Positions 54,954 to 63,915 of a DNA stretch of 64,000 nucleotides are shown here, in pieces. The DNA is from Streptomyces sp. NBC_00525. Its GTDB lineage: Bacteria > Actinomycetota > Actinomycetes > Streptomycetales > Streptomycetaceae. A model generated the notes under the pieces. It saw only the letters and a list, made by a program, of their open reading frames with translations. It ran no database searches and was not told the origin of the DNA. Position 1 is the stretch's first letter. Each line of letters begins with the position of its first letter. Made by a program: the position numbers and the translations under genes. Where the stretch lies: NCBI RefSeq assembly GCF_036346595.1, contig NZ_CP107834.1, positions 1,798,001-1,862,000 on the forward strand. Reading direction: 5' to 3'.

Positions 54954-56096
54954 ATGACCGGTGGCGGCCACGAGAGCAGCGGCGTACCGAGCAGGCAGCG
55001 CAAGCGATTTCCGGGGATCTCCTCCCGGTCCTACGAACATCCGGCCGACCGCTCCGCGCTGGTCGCGCTACGGAAGCTGAGCGGCTTCGACACCGTCTTC
55101 AAGGCACTGAGCGGTCTGCTGCCGGAGCGCAGTCTGCGACTGCTCTTCCTGTCGGACTCCGTCCGGGTGAGTGACGCCCAGTTCGCCCACCTCAACGACA
55201 TGCTGCGCGACGCGTGTTACATCCTGGACCTGGAGAAGGTCCCGCCGATGTACGTCAACCAGGACCCCAAGCCCAACGCCATGTGCATCGGGCTCGACGA
55301 GCCGATCATCGTGGTGACCACGGGCCTGGTGGAGCTGCTGGACGAGGAGGAGATGCGGGCGGTCGTCGGCCACGAGGTCGGACACGCCCTCTCGGGTCAC
55401 GCGGTGTACCGCACGATCCTGCTGTTCCTCACCAACCTGGCGCTCAAGGTCGCCTGGATTCCGCTGGGCAATGTGGCGATCATGGCGATCGTGACGGCGC
55501 TGCGCGAGTGGTTCCGCAAGTCGGAGCTGTCGGCCGACCGGGCCGGACTGCTGGTCGGCCAGGACATACAGGCGTCGATGCGCGGCCTGATGAAGATCGC
55601 CGGCGGCAACCACCTCCACGAGATGAACGTGGACGCCTTCCTGGCCCAGGCCGACGAGTACGAGAAGTCCGGCGACCTGCGCGACTCGGTGCTCAAGATC
55701 CTCAATGTGCTCCCCCGCTCCCACCCGTTCACCACGGTCCGGGCGGCCGAGCTGAAGAAGTGGTCGGAGACCCGCGACTTCCAGCGCATCATGGACGGCC
55801 ACTACCCGCGCCGGGACGAGGACAAGGACACCTCGGTGACCGACTCGTTCAAGGAATCCGCCGCGCATTACGCCGATTCGGTGCGCCACAGCAAGGACCC
55901 GCTGATGAAGCTGGTCGGCGACATAGCCGGTGGCGCCGGGGACCTGGGCGGGAAGCTGCGGGACAAGTTCACCGGGGGCGGCGGCAAGGGCGGTGCTACG
56001 GGCGGCTCGGCGGGGTCGCCGGGGACGGAAGGAGCGGCGGGGACGGAAGACCGGGGCCCGGAGGGCTCGCAGGGGTCCGGGACGGACGGGAGCTGA
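54954..56096 (+). CDS. M48 family metallopeptidase
   Basis: This 380-residue zinc peptidase has the HExxH motif H140-E-V-G-H144 (AVVGHEVGHALSGHAVYRT), the third-ligand region SELSADRAGLLVGQD near residue 190, and one or two hydrophobic segments (TILLFLTNLALKVAWIPLGNVAIMAIV). The C terminus is Gly/Ser-rich low complexity. M48 enzymes such as HtpX and Ste24 degrade or process membrane proteins. The ATG at 54954 follows GGGGAT. Its last 101 bp overlap the end of the convergent gene on the other strand. Confidence 0.9.
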   Translation: MTGGGHESSGVPSRQRKRFPGISSRSYEHPADRSALVALRKLSGFDTVFKALSGLLPERSLRLLFLSDSVRVSDAQFAHLNDMLRDACYILDLEKVPPMYVNQDPKPNAMCIGLDEPIIVVTTGLVELLDEEEMRAVVGHEVGHALSGHAVYRTILLFLTNLALKVAWIPLGNVAIMAIVTALREWFRKSELSADRAGLLVGQDIQASMRGLMKIAGGNHLHEMNVDAFLAQADEYEKSGDLRDSVLKILNVLPRSHPFTTVRAAELKKWSETRDFQRIMDGHYPRRDEDKDTSVTDSFKESAAHYADSVRHSKDPLMKLVGDIAGGAGDLGGKLRDKFTGGGGKGGATGGSAGSPGTEGAAGTEDRGPEGSQGSGTDGS

Positions 56097-57147
56097 CGTC
56101 CAGCGTCCCGCACAGGGCGGCGGCGGGCCGGCCCGTGGCGTACGGATCGGTGCCCGCCGGCCCCCGCGACTCCGCCCGCTCACCGGCCAGCAGCGGCCGC
56201 AGCGCGCCCGAGGTGTCGGCCGGGCAGGACTGCGGGCCCGCCTGGAGGTAGCTCGTCCGCACCTCCAGCCGGTGCAGCCGCAGGTCCTCCCGGTCGAACC
56301 GGAAGCTCATCTCCCGCCGCACGGTGAACAGGGAGGCGCCGCCCTGCGGCTGCGGCCCCGAGGCGGCGGGGCGCAGCGCGTACGTGAAGGTGTGGTCCGA
56401 CACGACCTCCAGGGCGTCGGAGCCCGTCTGGGCGTAGCGCAGGGTGCCCCGGACCCGGACCTCGGGGTCCGGGACGGCCTCGGCGGGGTCGAAGCGGACG
56501 AGCCAGCCGGTCGCGGCGTGCTGCCCGTCGTCGTAGGGGTCCTCGACGCTGCGCTCGAACTGCTCCATCTGGTCCGGGTCGAGCAGGGCCTCCACGGGGC
56601 GCACGGTGCTCCCGCCGAGCACGTCGGGGTCGAGCGAGGAGGCCACCAGATAGTCCGTCGCGGTGGCGAGGGCGGCACCGACCTGGCTCTCCGAGAAGTC
56701 CTCGGTGCGCCGGGCGGGCGGCGGGCTGATGCCGTCCCGGCCCGTGGCGTGGCCGGCGGCCGGGCTCGCGGCGAAGAGGGCGTCGGGGGTGCCGCCGGGC
56801 ACGGCGCCGCGCGGGGCCAGGGGGACGAGGGTCATCCGCAGCGGCTCGGTCCGCCGGGCCACCGGGCTCTCGTAGGGGTGGCGCAGTCCCATGAAGACGG
56901 CGGTGCCGAAGGCCAGGGCGATCAGGATCACCAGGGCGACGGCGATCCGCGAGCCGGTGCGGACCGTCCGTCCCGGCAGGCTGCGCACGGCACGGGCGTG
57001 CTCCCCCATGCGTTCCTGGGCGGAGAACTCCTGCAGCCGGGCGGCGCGTACGAAGGACTCGTCGAAGACGAGTGAGCCGTACTCGTCGTCCTGGCCGCCC
57101 GCGCCGTTCTCCGCCGGGCCATCGGGTGGGTCTCCGCGGTGTGCCAT
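55996..57147 (-). CDS. Membrane-anchored hypothetical protein with VFDExFVRAA motif
   Basis: This 383-residue protein has an N-terminal cytoplasmic segment with YGSLVFDESFVRAARLQE (about 23-40), one membrane helix (SRIAVALVILIALAFGTAVFMGL), and a long extracytoplasmic domain of about 280 residues with two late cysteines (SCPADTSG, AALCGTLD). It has no recognised domain. The N-terminal motif is shared with the next gene upstream (57294-57884). The final low-complexity Pro/Ser tail overlaps the M48 gene. Confidence 0.72.
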   Translation of the reverse strand: MAHRGDPPDGPAENGAGGQDDEYGSLVFDESFVRAARLQEFSAQERMGEHARAVRSLPGRTVRTGSRIAVALVILIALAFGTAVFMGLRHPYESPVARRTEPLRMTLVPLAPRGAVPGGTPDALFAASPAAGHATGRDGISPPPARRTEDFSESQVGAALATATDYLVASSLDPDVLGGSTVRPVEALLDPDQMEQFERSVEDPYDDGQHAATGWLVRFDPAEAVPDPEVRVRGTLRYAQTGSDALEVVSDHTFTYALRPAASGPQPQGGASLFTVRREMSFRFDREDLRLHRLEVRTSYLQAGPQSCPADTSGALRPLLAGERAESRGPAGTDPYATGRPAAALCGTLDVSSRPSRTPASPPGPGLPSPPLLPSPATPPSRP

Positions 57148-57293
57148 GACTTCTCCCGAGTCCGTGAGAAGTCCCCTCTTCGAGCGGACGAGGGGTCATA
57201 CATTCAGGGTGGGTCGATCACGACGACGGTAAACGCGGTGGCGCCGGGCAACCACCGCAGAGTTCTGCCGGGCACCCCGTGGCGGGCGGGTGT

Positions 57294-57884
57294 TCAGGGG
57301 GTGCGCGGGACGGCGGAGGCCTTCGGGCGGGAGTTGTCGTCCGCCTCGGACGGGGACGGCTCGGAGGGAGCCGAGCCGGGGCCGGGGCCGGGCGCGCTGT
57401 CGACGCCGGTGCTGGCCGGTGTCCGGACCGGGCTCTGCCGGGCGCCGGAGCTGTTGCGGTAGACGGCGCTGAACGCCAGCGCGACCATGCCGATGCCCAT
57501 CAGGACGGCCAGCAGCCAGGCGACCGGGCGGTGCCAGCGGGCCGTGCCCCGGTACGGGCGGAACGAGCCGCCGTGGCGGCCGTAGGGGCCGTGGTCGCGG
57601 AATCCGTCGTCGTCCAGCGGGTCGTGGTGGCCGGGGCCGTAGCCGTCGTCGTACGGCTCGTCGTCGTAGGGGCCGCCGCGGGCACCGGCGCGCCGGGCGT
57701 CGGCCTCGGCGCGCGCCTCGGCCGCCGCCAGCAGCCGCTCCACGGCGGTCGGCTCGTGGAAGGCGGCGGCCCGTACGAAGTCCTCGTCGAACACCACGGA
57801 GGCGAAGTCCTCGTCAGCGCCCCCGCGGTCGTCGTCGGGCTCCCGGCCGTTCGGATACGGCCTGCCCCCCACGTCGTCCGGCAC
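57294..57884 (-). CDS. Membrane-anchored hypothetical protein related to its neighbour
   Basis: This 196-residue protein has a cytoplasmic N terminus with FASVVFDEDFVRAAAFHEPTAVERLL (about 27-52), an Asp/Gly/Tyr-rich stretch, one membrane helix (VAWLLAVLMGIGMVALAFSAVY) and a Pro/Ser-rich extracytoplasmic tail. The VFDExFVRAA motif is nearly identical to that of the following gene (55996-57147), so the two probably share a cytoplasmic partner. The start is GTG at 57884. Confidence 0.72.
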   Translation of the reverse strand: MPDDVGGRPYPNGREPDDDRGGADEDFASVVFDEDFVRAAAFHEPTAVERLLAAAEARAEADARRAGARGGPYDDEPYDDGYGPGHHDPLDDDGFRDHGPYGRHGGSFRPYRGTARWHRPVAWLLAVLMGIGMVALAFSAVYRNSSGARQSPVRTPASTGVDSAPGPGPGSAPSEPSPSEADDNSRPKASAVPRTP

Positions 57885-57949
57885 GCATTCAGACTAGACC
57901 CGCAGCCCCGCTTTGGGCAGGGAGACGGCGGATTCGGCCCCGTTCCGGG

Positions 57950-59233
57950 TCACCTCACATGGCCGTCGCCGGTGACGATGTACTTGGTCGAGGTGAGTTC
58001 CGGCAGGCCCATGGGGCCCCTGGCGTGCAGCTTCTGCGTGGAGATGCCGATCTCGGCGCCGAAACCGAACTGGCCTCCGTCGGTGAACCGCGTCGAGGCG
58101 TTGACGGCCACCGTGGTGGAGTCCACCAGCTGGGTGAAGCGGCGGGCGGCGGCCTGCGAAGTGGTGACGATCGCCTCGGTGTGGCCGGAGGACCAGAGCC
58201 GGATGTGGGCCACGGCCGCGTCCAGCGACTCCACGACGGCCGCCGCGATGTCGTACGAGAGGTATTCGGTCTCCCAGTCCTCGGGGGTCGCCGCGACCAC
58301 GGTCGCCTTGGAGCCCTCGGCGTACTCCAGCACCGCCTCGTCGCCGTGCACGGTCACGCCGGCCTCGGCCAGGGCGTCCAGGGCGCGCGGCAGGAAGGCG
58401 CCCGCGACGTCCTTGTGGACGAGGAGGGTCTCGGCGGCGTTGCAGACGCTGGGGCGCTGGGCCTTGGAGTTGACCAGGATCTCCACGGCCATGTCCAGGT
58501 CGGTCTGCGCGTCCACGTACACATGGCAGTTGCCCGTGCCCGTCTCGATGACCGGGACCGTGGACTCCTCGACCACGGTCCGGATCAGCGAGGCGCCGCC
58601 GCGCGGGATGAGGACGTCCACCAGGCCGCGGGCGCGCATGAGTTCGCGCACCGAGTCACGGCTCTCGCCCGGCACCAGCTGCACCGCGTCGGCCGGCAGG
58701 CCGGAGCCGCCCACCGCGTCGCGCAGCACCCGCACCAGGGCGGTGTTGGAGGCGAAGGCGGAGGACGAGCCGCGCAGCAGGACGGCGTTGCCCGACTTCA
58801 GGCAGAGGGCCGCGGCGTCCACCGTCACGTTGGGCCGGGCCTCGTAGATGATCCCGACGACGCCGAGCGGCACCCGGACCTGGCGCAGGTCGATGCCGTT
58901 GGGCAGGGTCGAGCCGCGCACCACCTCGCCGACCGGGTCGGGCAGGGCGGCGACATCGCGTACGTCGGCGGCGATGGCGCGGATGCGCTCGGGCGTGAGG
59001 GTCAGCCGGTCCACCACGGACTCGCTGGTCCCGGCCTCGCGGGCGCGGGCCACGTCCTCGGCGTTGGCCGCGAGGATGTCGCTCGTCCGTACCTCCAGGG
59101 CGTCCGCGATCGCCAGCAGCGCGTCGTCCTTGGCCGCGCGCGGAAGTGGCGCGATGTCGGCGGCGGCGGAGCGGGCCCGGTAGGCGGCCTGGGCCACGGG
59201 AGACATGTTGTCGTACGGCGAGAGCGTGGTCAT
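57950..59233 (-). CDS. proA: Gamma-glutamyl phosphate reductase
   Basis: This 427-residue NADPH-dependent enzyme performs the second step of proline synthesis. It has the aldehyde-dehydrogenase fold with [45 protein letters not shown], and the catalytic cysteine in [14 protein letters not shown]. The ATG at 59233 ([11 protein letters not shown]) is chosen over longer non-conserved frames. It is separated from proB by one hypothetical gene. Confidence 0.97.
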   Translation of the reverse strand: MTTLSPYDNMSPVAQAAYRARSAAADIAPLPRAAKDDALLAIADALEVRTSDILAANAEDVARAREAGTSESVVDRLTLTPERIRAIAADVRDVAALPDPVGEVVRGSTLPNGIDLRQVRVPLGVVGIIYEARPNVTVDAAALCLKSGNAVLLRGSSSAFASNTALVRVLRDAVGGSGLPADAVQLVPGESRDSVRELMRARGLVDVLIPRGGASLIRTVVEESTVPVIETGTGNCHVYVDAQTDLDMAVEILVNSKAQRPSVCNAAETLLVHKDVAGAFLPRALDALAEAGVTVHGDEAVLEYAEGSKATVVAATPEDWETEYLSYDIAAAVVESLDAAVAHIRLWSSGHTEAIVTTSQAAARRFTQLVDSTTVAVNASTRFTDGGQFGFGAEIGISTQKLHARGPMGLPELTSTKYIVTGDGHVR

Positions 59234-59296
59234 GCCCGCAGAGTAGTGCGCGCCCTGCGGGCATCCCGTACGCATTTCGTGATGCGAGACGGCTGT

Positions 59297-59380
59297 TTCC
59301 CCGGTTCGGCTTCTCCCGTCCGGTTTCCCCGGTTCTGCTTCCCCCGGTCCGGCTTCCCCGGTTTCGGTTCCCCGGTTCGG
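59297..59380. repeat. 13-15-bp tandem repeat, six copies
   Basis: Units of the form TTCCCCGGTTCGGC begin at 59297, 59311, 59325, 59339, 59354 and 59368. The array lies between proA and the adjoining hypothetical gene (152-bp gap) and ends just before that gene's stop. Confidence 0.75.
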
Positions 59381-59385
59381 CCGGA

Positions 59386-59790
59386 TCAGTACGGATGGAC
59401 GCCGACCGGGGCGGCCGGGGGCGGCCCGTACCCCTCGGCGACGCGCTGGTGGTAGGTCTCGCGGTCGATGACTTCGAGGCCGACGATCGTCCAGGGCGGC
59501 AGGCCGGCGCTGGAGCGGTGCTCGCCCCACAGGCGCAGGGCCACCGCCGCCGCGTCGTGCAGGTCGCGGGCCTCCTCCCAGTAGCGGATCTCCGCGTGGT
59601 CGTTGGCGTAACGGCTGGTCAGCAGGAAGGGGTGGTCGTGCGCGAGCTGTTCCAGGCCGCGTCTGACCTCCTTCAGCGGGAACTCGGCCCCGGAGACGCA
59701 GAGGGTGACGTGCCAGAGCTTCGACGGGGTGTGCTCCTGTGCGGCCGGTCCCGGCTCCGGCCGGGTGGTGCGCTCGTTTCTGCGGTCCAT
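59386..59790 (-). CDS. Conserved hypothetical protein between proB and proA
   Basis: This 134-residue protein has a charged N terminus, then [69 protein letters not shown]..., an alpha/beta pattern without a family I can name. I start at ATG 59790. It lies between two proline-synthesis genes on the same strand, but nothing in the sequence links it to proline. Confidence 0.7.
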   Translation of the reverse strand: MDRRNERTTRPEPGPAAQEHTPSKLWHVTLCVSGAEFPLKEVRRGLEQLAHDHPFLLTSRYANDHAEIRYWEEARDLHDAAAVALRLWGEHRSSAGLPPWTIVGLEVIDRETYHQRVAEGYGPPPAAPVGVHPY

Positions 59791-60026
59791 GGGCCGGTTC
59801 CCGTCGAAACCGGCTCCCGCTCCGACACTGGTCAGGGTGCGGCCACCCGTTCCTCGGGGCGGCGCCCCCGGGCGCGCTCGTCTCACCGGCGGCCTCCTGT
59901 GATGTGTTGCTTTGCTGTACCCCGCAGTTTCCCTGCTACAAAGTGGACCAGTCCGCGGCCCGGTGTGGGGCGGTTTTCGTGAAGCTCTCCGTCCGTTGGC
60001 CGGACTTTCAGCCGTTTCGGTGCGTG

Positions 60027-61154
60027 TCAGCCGTGCAGGACGACGAGATCGTCCCTGTGTACGACCTCGCGCTCGTAGGCGGGGCCGAGGTCGCGGGCGA
60101 GGTCGCGGGTGGAGCGGCCGAGGAGCCGCGGCATCTCCTTGGCGTCGAAGTTGACGAGTCCGCGGGCCACCGCCCGGCCGGTCAGGTCGCGCAGCTCGAC
60201 CGGGTCGCCCGCGGTGAACTCGCCCTCGACGGACGCGATCCCGGCGGGCAGCAGCGAGCTGTGCCGCTCCACGACCGCCTGCACGGCCCCGTCGTCCAGG
60301 GTGAGCGAGCCGCGCGGCGCCGAGGCGTGGGCCAGCCAGAGCAGCCGGCCGGCCGAGCGGCGGCCGGTGGGGTGGAAGTAGGTGCCGGTGTCGCGGCCGG
60401 CGAGGGCGTCGGCCGCGTGGCTCGCGGAGGTGAGGACGACGGGGATGCCGGCGGCGGTGGCGATCCGGGCGGCCTCGACCTTGGTGACCATGCCGCCGGT
60501 GCCGAGGCCCGCCTTGCCGGCGCTGCCGATGCTGACCCCGGCCAGGTCGGCGGGGCCGGTGACCTCGGCGATGCGGGTGGTGCCGGGGATGCTCGGGTCG
60601 CCGTCGTAGAGGCCGTCCACGTCGGAGAGGAGGACCAGCAGTTCGGCGCGGACGAGATGGGCGACGAGGGCGGCGAGCCGGTCGTTGTCGCCGAACCGGA
60701 TCTCGTCGGTGGCGACGGTGTCGTTCTCGTTGACGACGGGCAGCGCGCCCATGTCCAGGAGCTGGTCCAGGGTGCGGTAGGCGTTGCGGTAGTGGGCGCG
60801 GCGGCTGGTGTCGTTGCTCGTGAGCAGGACCTGGCCGACGCGGACGCCGTAGCGGGCGAAGGAGGCGGTGTAGCGGGCGACCAGCAGTCCCTGGCCGACG
60901 CTGGCTGCGGCCTGCTGGCGGGCCAGGTCCCGGGGCCTGCGGTGCAGGCCGAGCGGGGCGAGCCCGGCCGCGATGGCGCCGCTGGAGACGAGGACGACCT
61001 CGCGCGCGCCGCCGTCGCGGACCTTGGCGAGTACGTCGACGAGGGCGTCGACCCGGTCGGCGTCCAGGCCGCCGGTGGCCGTGGTGAGGGAGGAGGAACC
61101 GACCTTGACCACGATCCTGCGGGCTTCCGTGACGCCGTTCCTTGCCCCTGACAC
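60027..61154 (-). CDS. proB: Glutamate 5-kinase
   Basis: This 375-residue enzyme performs the first step of proline synthesis and is feedback-inhibited by proline in known cases. It has the amino-acid kinase domain (VVKVGSSSLT, VLVSSGAIAAGLAPLGL, LPVVNENDTVATDEIRFGDNDRLAALVA, GTGGMVTKVEAARIA) and a C-terminal PUA domain (about 285-370). The GTG at 61154 has GGGGGA six bases upstream; a TTG at 61166 is an alternative. It diverges from the rfbC-like gene across about 200 bp. Confidence 0.96.
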   Translation of the reverse strand: MSGARNGVTEARRIVVKVGSSSLTTATGGLDADRVDALVDVLAKVRDGGAREVVLVSSGAIAAGLAPLGLHRRPRDLARQQAAASVGQGLLVARYTASFARYGVRVGQVLLTSNDTSRRAHYRNAYRTLDQLLDMGALPVVNENDTVATDEIRFGDNDRLAALVAHLVRAELLVLLSDVDGLYDGDPSIPGTTRIAEVTGPADLAGVSIGSAGKAGLGTGGMVTKVEAARIATAAGIPVVLTSASHAADALAGRDTGTYFHPTGRRSAGRLLWLAHASAPRGSLTLDDGAVQAVVERHSSLLPAGIASVEGEFTAGDPVELRDLTGRAVARGLVNFDAKEMPRLLGRSTRDLARDLGPAYEREVVHRDDLVVLHG

Positions 61155-61355
61155 CCGGTCCCCCAAGTTTCGCTCGCTGGATCTCGCAATCTACATCTAC
61201 ACGCGGATCGCATATCGATGCGCTCGCATTCCGTACTGCGGAACCCCTTTCATGCCGTTCTGCACCGTTCCGTATCTGTTCGGGCTCCCGCCTCGTTGGG
61301 CACAGGTACCGGGGCCGGCAGGAGGCCCCGCGGACCGCGAAGAGGATGTGATCGC

Positions 61356-62009
61356 ATGCGCCGGCTCTCCGTCCCCGGGGCCTGGGTGCACGAGCCCGAG
61401 GTCTTCCCGGACAGCCGCGGCAGCTTCCACGAGTGGTTCCGGGCGGCGGACCTGGAGGCGGCGGCCGGGCACACGCTGGGGCTCGCGCAGGCCAACTTCT
61501 CCCGCTCCCGCCGGGGCACGCTGCGCGGCATCCACTTCGCGGACGTCCCGCCGGGCCAGGCGAAGTACGTGACGTGCGTACGGGGCGCGGTGCTGGACGT
61601 GATCGTGGACGTACGGACGGGCTCGCCGGCCCACGGCCGGTGGGAGGCGGTCCGGCTGGACGACACGAGCCACCGGGCGGTCTACCTCGCGGAGGGGCTC
61701 GGGCACGGCTTCATGGCGCTGACGGACGACGCCTGCGTGCTGTACCTGTGCTCCGAGGGGTACGCGCCGGAGCGGGAGCACGGCATCGATCCGCTCGACC
61801 CGGAGCTGGGCATCGAGTGGCCGGCGGACATCGCCCCGCTGCTCTCCCCGAAGGACGCGGCGGCCCCGGCGCTCGCCGAGGCCGCGGAGCGGGGGCTGCT
61901 GCCCTCGTACGCCGCGTGCGAGGCGTACTACGCGCGGCTGCGCGCGGGCGGTCCGGCGGTGCCCGGCGTCCGCTCCGGCGAGCCGGCGGTCAGCCCGGCC
62001 GGCCGCTGA
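61356..62009 (+). CDS. rfbC: dTDP-4-dehydrorhamnose 3,5-epimerase family protein
   Basis: This 217-residue cupin epimerase has the signatures LRGIHFADVPPGQAKYVTCVRGAVLDVIVDVRTGSP (about 59-94, with the catalytic histidine) and YLAEGLGHGFMALTDDACVLYLCS. It converts dTDP-4-keto-6-deoxyglucose toward dTDP-4-keto-rhamnose. The ATG at 61356 follows AGAGG. Its last 82 bp overlap the convergent rfbD gene. The C terminus is extended and low complexity, so activity as RmlC is probable but a related sugar epimerase is possible. Confidence 0.88.
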   Translation: MRRLSVPGAWVHEPEVFPDSRGSFHEWFRAADLEAAAGHTLGLAQANFSRSRRGTLRGIHFADVPPGQAKYVTCVRGAVLDVIVDVRTGSPAHGRWEAVRLDDTSHRAVYLAEGLGHGFMALTDDACVLYLCSEGYAPEREHGIDPLDPELGIEWPADIAPLLSPKDAAAPALAEAAERGLLPSYAACEAYYARLRAGGPAVPGVRSGEPAVSPAGR

Positions 62010-62929
62010 CCGGGCCATTCCGCGGACCATTCCGCGGGGCGTTCGGCGGGTCTCTCGGCGGCGAGCAGCGCGGGGAAGGCCGCGTGCAGCGCGGTGCGCC
62101 AGTCGCGCAGGGGGGCGAGTCCGGCGGCGGCGAGCCGGTCGTGCCCGAGCACGCTGTACGCGGGCCGGGGCGCGGGGCGGGCGAAGGCGGCGCTGTCGGT
62201 GGGGCGGACCCGGTCCGGGTCGGCGCCGAGCAGCCGGAACACCTCGCGGGCCAGGCCGTACCAGCTGACCTCGCCGGTGCTGGTGCCGTGCTGGACGCCC
62301 GCCGGAGCGGTGCCGTCGAGCGCGGCGCGGCCGAGGGTGGTCAGCAGTGCGGCGAGGTCGGCGGTCCAGGTGGGCTGTCCGCGCTGGTCGTCCACCACAT
62401 CGAGGGTGTCCTTGACCGCCTCCAGCCTGATCATCGTACGGACGAAGTTGGCGCCGTCCGCGCCGTAGAGCCAGGCGGTGCGGACGACGTGGCCGGTGTC
62501 GGGCAGGGTCTCCAGGACGGCGCGCTCGCCGGCGAGTTTGGTGCGGCCGTAGGCGCCGCACGGGGCGGTCGGAGCGTCCTCCGGGTAGGGCCGGTCCGCG
62601 TCGCCCGCGAAGACGTAGTCGGTGGAGACGTGCAGCAGGACGCTGCCGTGGGCGCGGCAGGCCTCGGCGAGGACGGCGGGTCCGGTGCCGTTGACGCGCA
62701 GCGCGTCGGCCTCCCGGCTCTCCGCGTCGTCCACGGCGGTCCAGGCGGCGCAGTTGACGACGACGGCGGGCCGGTGGGCGTCGAAGGCGGCGCGGACGCG
62801 GTCCGGGTCGGCGATGTCCAGGGCGGCCCGGTCCGCCGCGACGACGGCGGCGCCGTCGCGGGCCAGCGCGGCCGTCAGGTCCCGGCCGAGCATGCCGCCG
62901 GCGCCGGTGACCAGCCAGCGGGGGTTCAC
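61928..62929 (-). CDS. rfbD: dTDP-4-dehydrorhamnose reductase
   Basis: This 333-residue SDR-fold enzyme performs the last step to dTDP-L-rhamnose. It shows WLVTGAGGMLGRDL (NADPH binding), VNCAAWTAVDDAESR, HVSTDYVFAGDADRPYPEDAPTAPCGAYGRTKLAGER (containing the YxxxK catalytic pair) and RTAWLYG. The GTG at 62929 overlaps the rfbB stop (GTGA). An unusual 40-residue C-terminal tail rich in ERPAE repeats extends over the rfbC 3' end. Confidence 0.94.
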   Translation of the reverse strand: MNPRWLVTGAGGMLGRDLTAALARDGAAVVAADRAALDIADPDRVRAAFDAHRPAVVVNCAAWTAVDDAESREADALRVNGTGPAVLAEACRAHGSVLLHVSTDYVFAGDADRPYPEDAPTAPCGAYGRTKLAGERAVLETLPDTGHVVRTAWLYGADGANFVRTMIRLEAVKDTLDVVDDQRGQPTWTADLAALLTTLGRAALDGTAPAGVQHGTSTGEVSWYGLAREVFRLLGADPDRVRPTDSAAFARPAPRPAYSVLGHDRLAAAGLAPLRDWRTALHAAFPALLAAERPAERPAEWSAEWPGQRPAGLTAGSPERTPGTAGPPARSRA

Positions 62930-63915
62930 AGGGCGGCCCTCTCCTTGAGCGGCTCCCACCAGGCGCGGTTCTCGCGGTACCAGCGGACGGTCTCGGCGAG
63001 GCCGGTGCGGAAGTCCTTGCGGGGCGCGTAGCCCAGCTCGTCGCGGATCTTGGCGCAGTCCACGGAGTAGCGCCGGTCGTGGCCCTTGCGGTCCTCGACG
63101 TGGATCACATCGGTGTCCCAGTCGGCGTCGCACGCCTCCAGGAGCAGCCGGGTCAGCTCCTTGTTGGAGAGTTCGGTGCCGCCGCCGATGTTGTAGACCT
63201 CGCCGGGGCGGCCCTTGGTGCGGACCAGTTCGATGCCCTGGACGTGGTCGTCGATGTGGAGCCAGTCGCGGACGTGGGCGCCGTCGCCGTACAGCGGGAC
63301 GGGCCGGCCCTCCAGGAGGTGGGTGACGAAGAGGGGGATGACCTTCTCGGGGAAGTGGTGGTGGCCGTAGTTGTTGGAGCAGCGGGTGACGCGCACGTCG
63401 AGGCCGTGGGTGCGGTGGTAGGCCAGCGCGACGAGATCGCTCGACGCCTTGGAGGCGGAGTACGGGGAGGTGGGCGCGAGGGGTTCCTCCTCGGTCCAGG
63501 AGCCCTCGTCGATGGAGCCGTAGACCTCATCGGTGGAGACGTGGACGAAGGTGCGCACCCCGGCCTCGTGCGCGGCGTGGACCAGGGTGTGGGTGCCGAC
63601 CACATTCGTCCGTACGAAGGCGGCGCCGCCGTCGATGGAGCGGTCCACATGGGACTCGGCGGCGAAGTGCACCACCTGGTCGTGCCCGGTCATGAGCCGG
63701 CGCACCAGGTCGGCGTCGCAGATGTCGCCGTGCACGAAGGAGAAGCCGGGGTGGGCGCGGACCTCGTCCAGGTTGGCCGGGTTCCCGGCGTAGGTGAGGG
63801 CGTCCAGGACGGTGACGGAGACGTCGCCGGGGCCGTCCGGGCCGAGGAGCGTACGGACGTAGTGGGAGCCGATGAAGCCGGCGCCGCCGGTGACGAGGAG
63901 GCGGGTAGGGGTCAT
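62926..63915 (-). CDS. rfbB: dTDP-glucose 4,6-dehydratase
   Basis: This 329-residue extended SDR has LLVTGGAGFIGSHYVRTLLG (NAD binding), HFAAESHVDRSIDG, VHVSTDEVYGSIDEG (catalytic Thr, Asp, Glu) and the YSASKASSD YxxxK pair. It forms dTDP-4-keto-6-deoxy-D-glucose. The ATG at 63915 overlaps the stop of the upstream rfbA gene (ATGA), so rfbA-rfbB-rfbD are translationally coupled. Confidence 0.97.
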   Translation of the reverse strand: MTPTRLLVTGGAGFIGSHYVRTLLGPDGPGDVSVTVLDALTYAGNPANLDEVRAHPGFSFVHGDICDADLVRRLMTGHDQVVHFAAESHVDRSIDGGAAFVRTNVVGTHTLVHAAHEAGVRTFVHVSTDEVYGSIDEGSWTEEEPLAPTSPYSASKASSDLVALAYHRTHGLDVRVTRCSNNYGHHHFPEKVIPLFVTHLLEGRPVPLYGDGAHVRDWLHIDDHVQGIELVRTKGRPGEVYNIGGGTELSNKELTRLLLEACDADWDTDVIHVEDRKGHDRRYSVDCAKIRDELGYAPRKDFRTGLAETVRWYRENRAWWEPLKERAAL

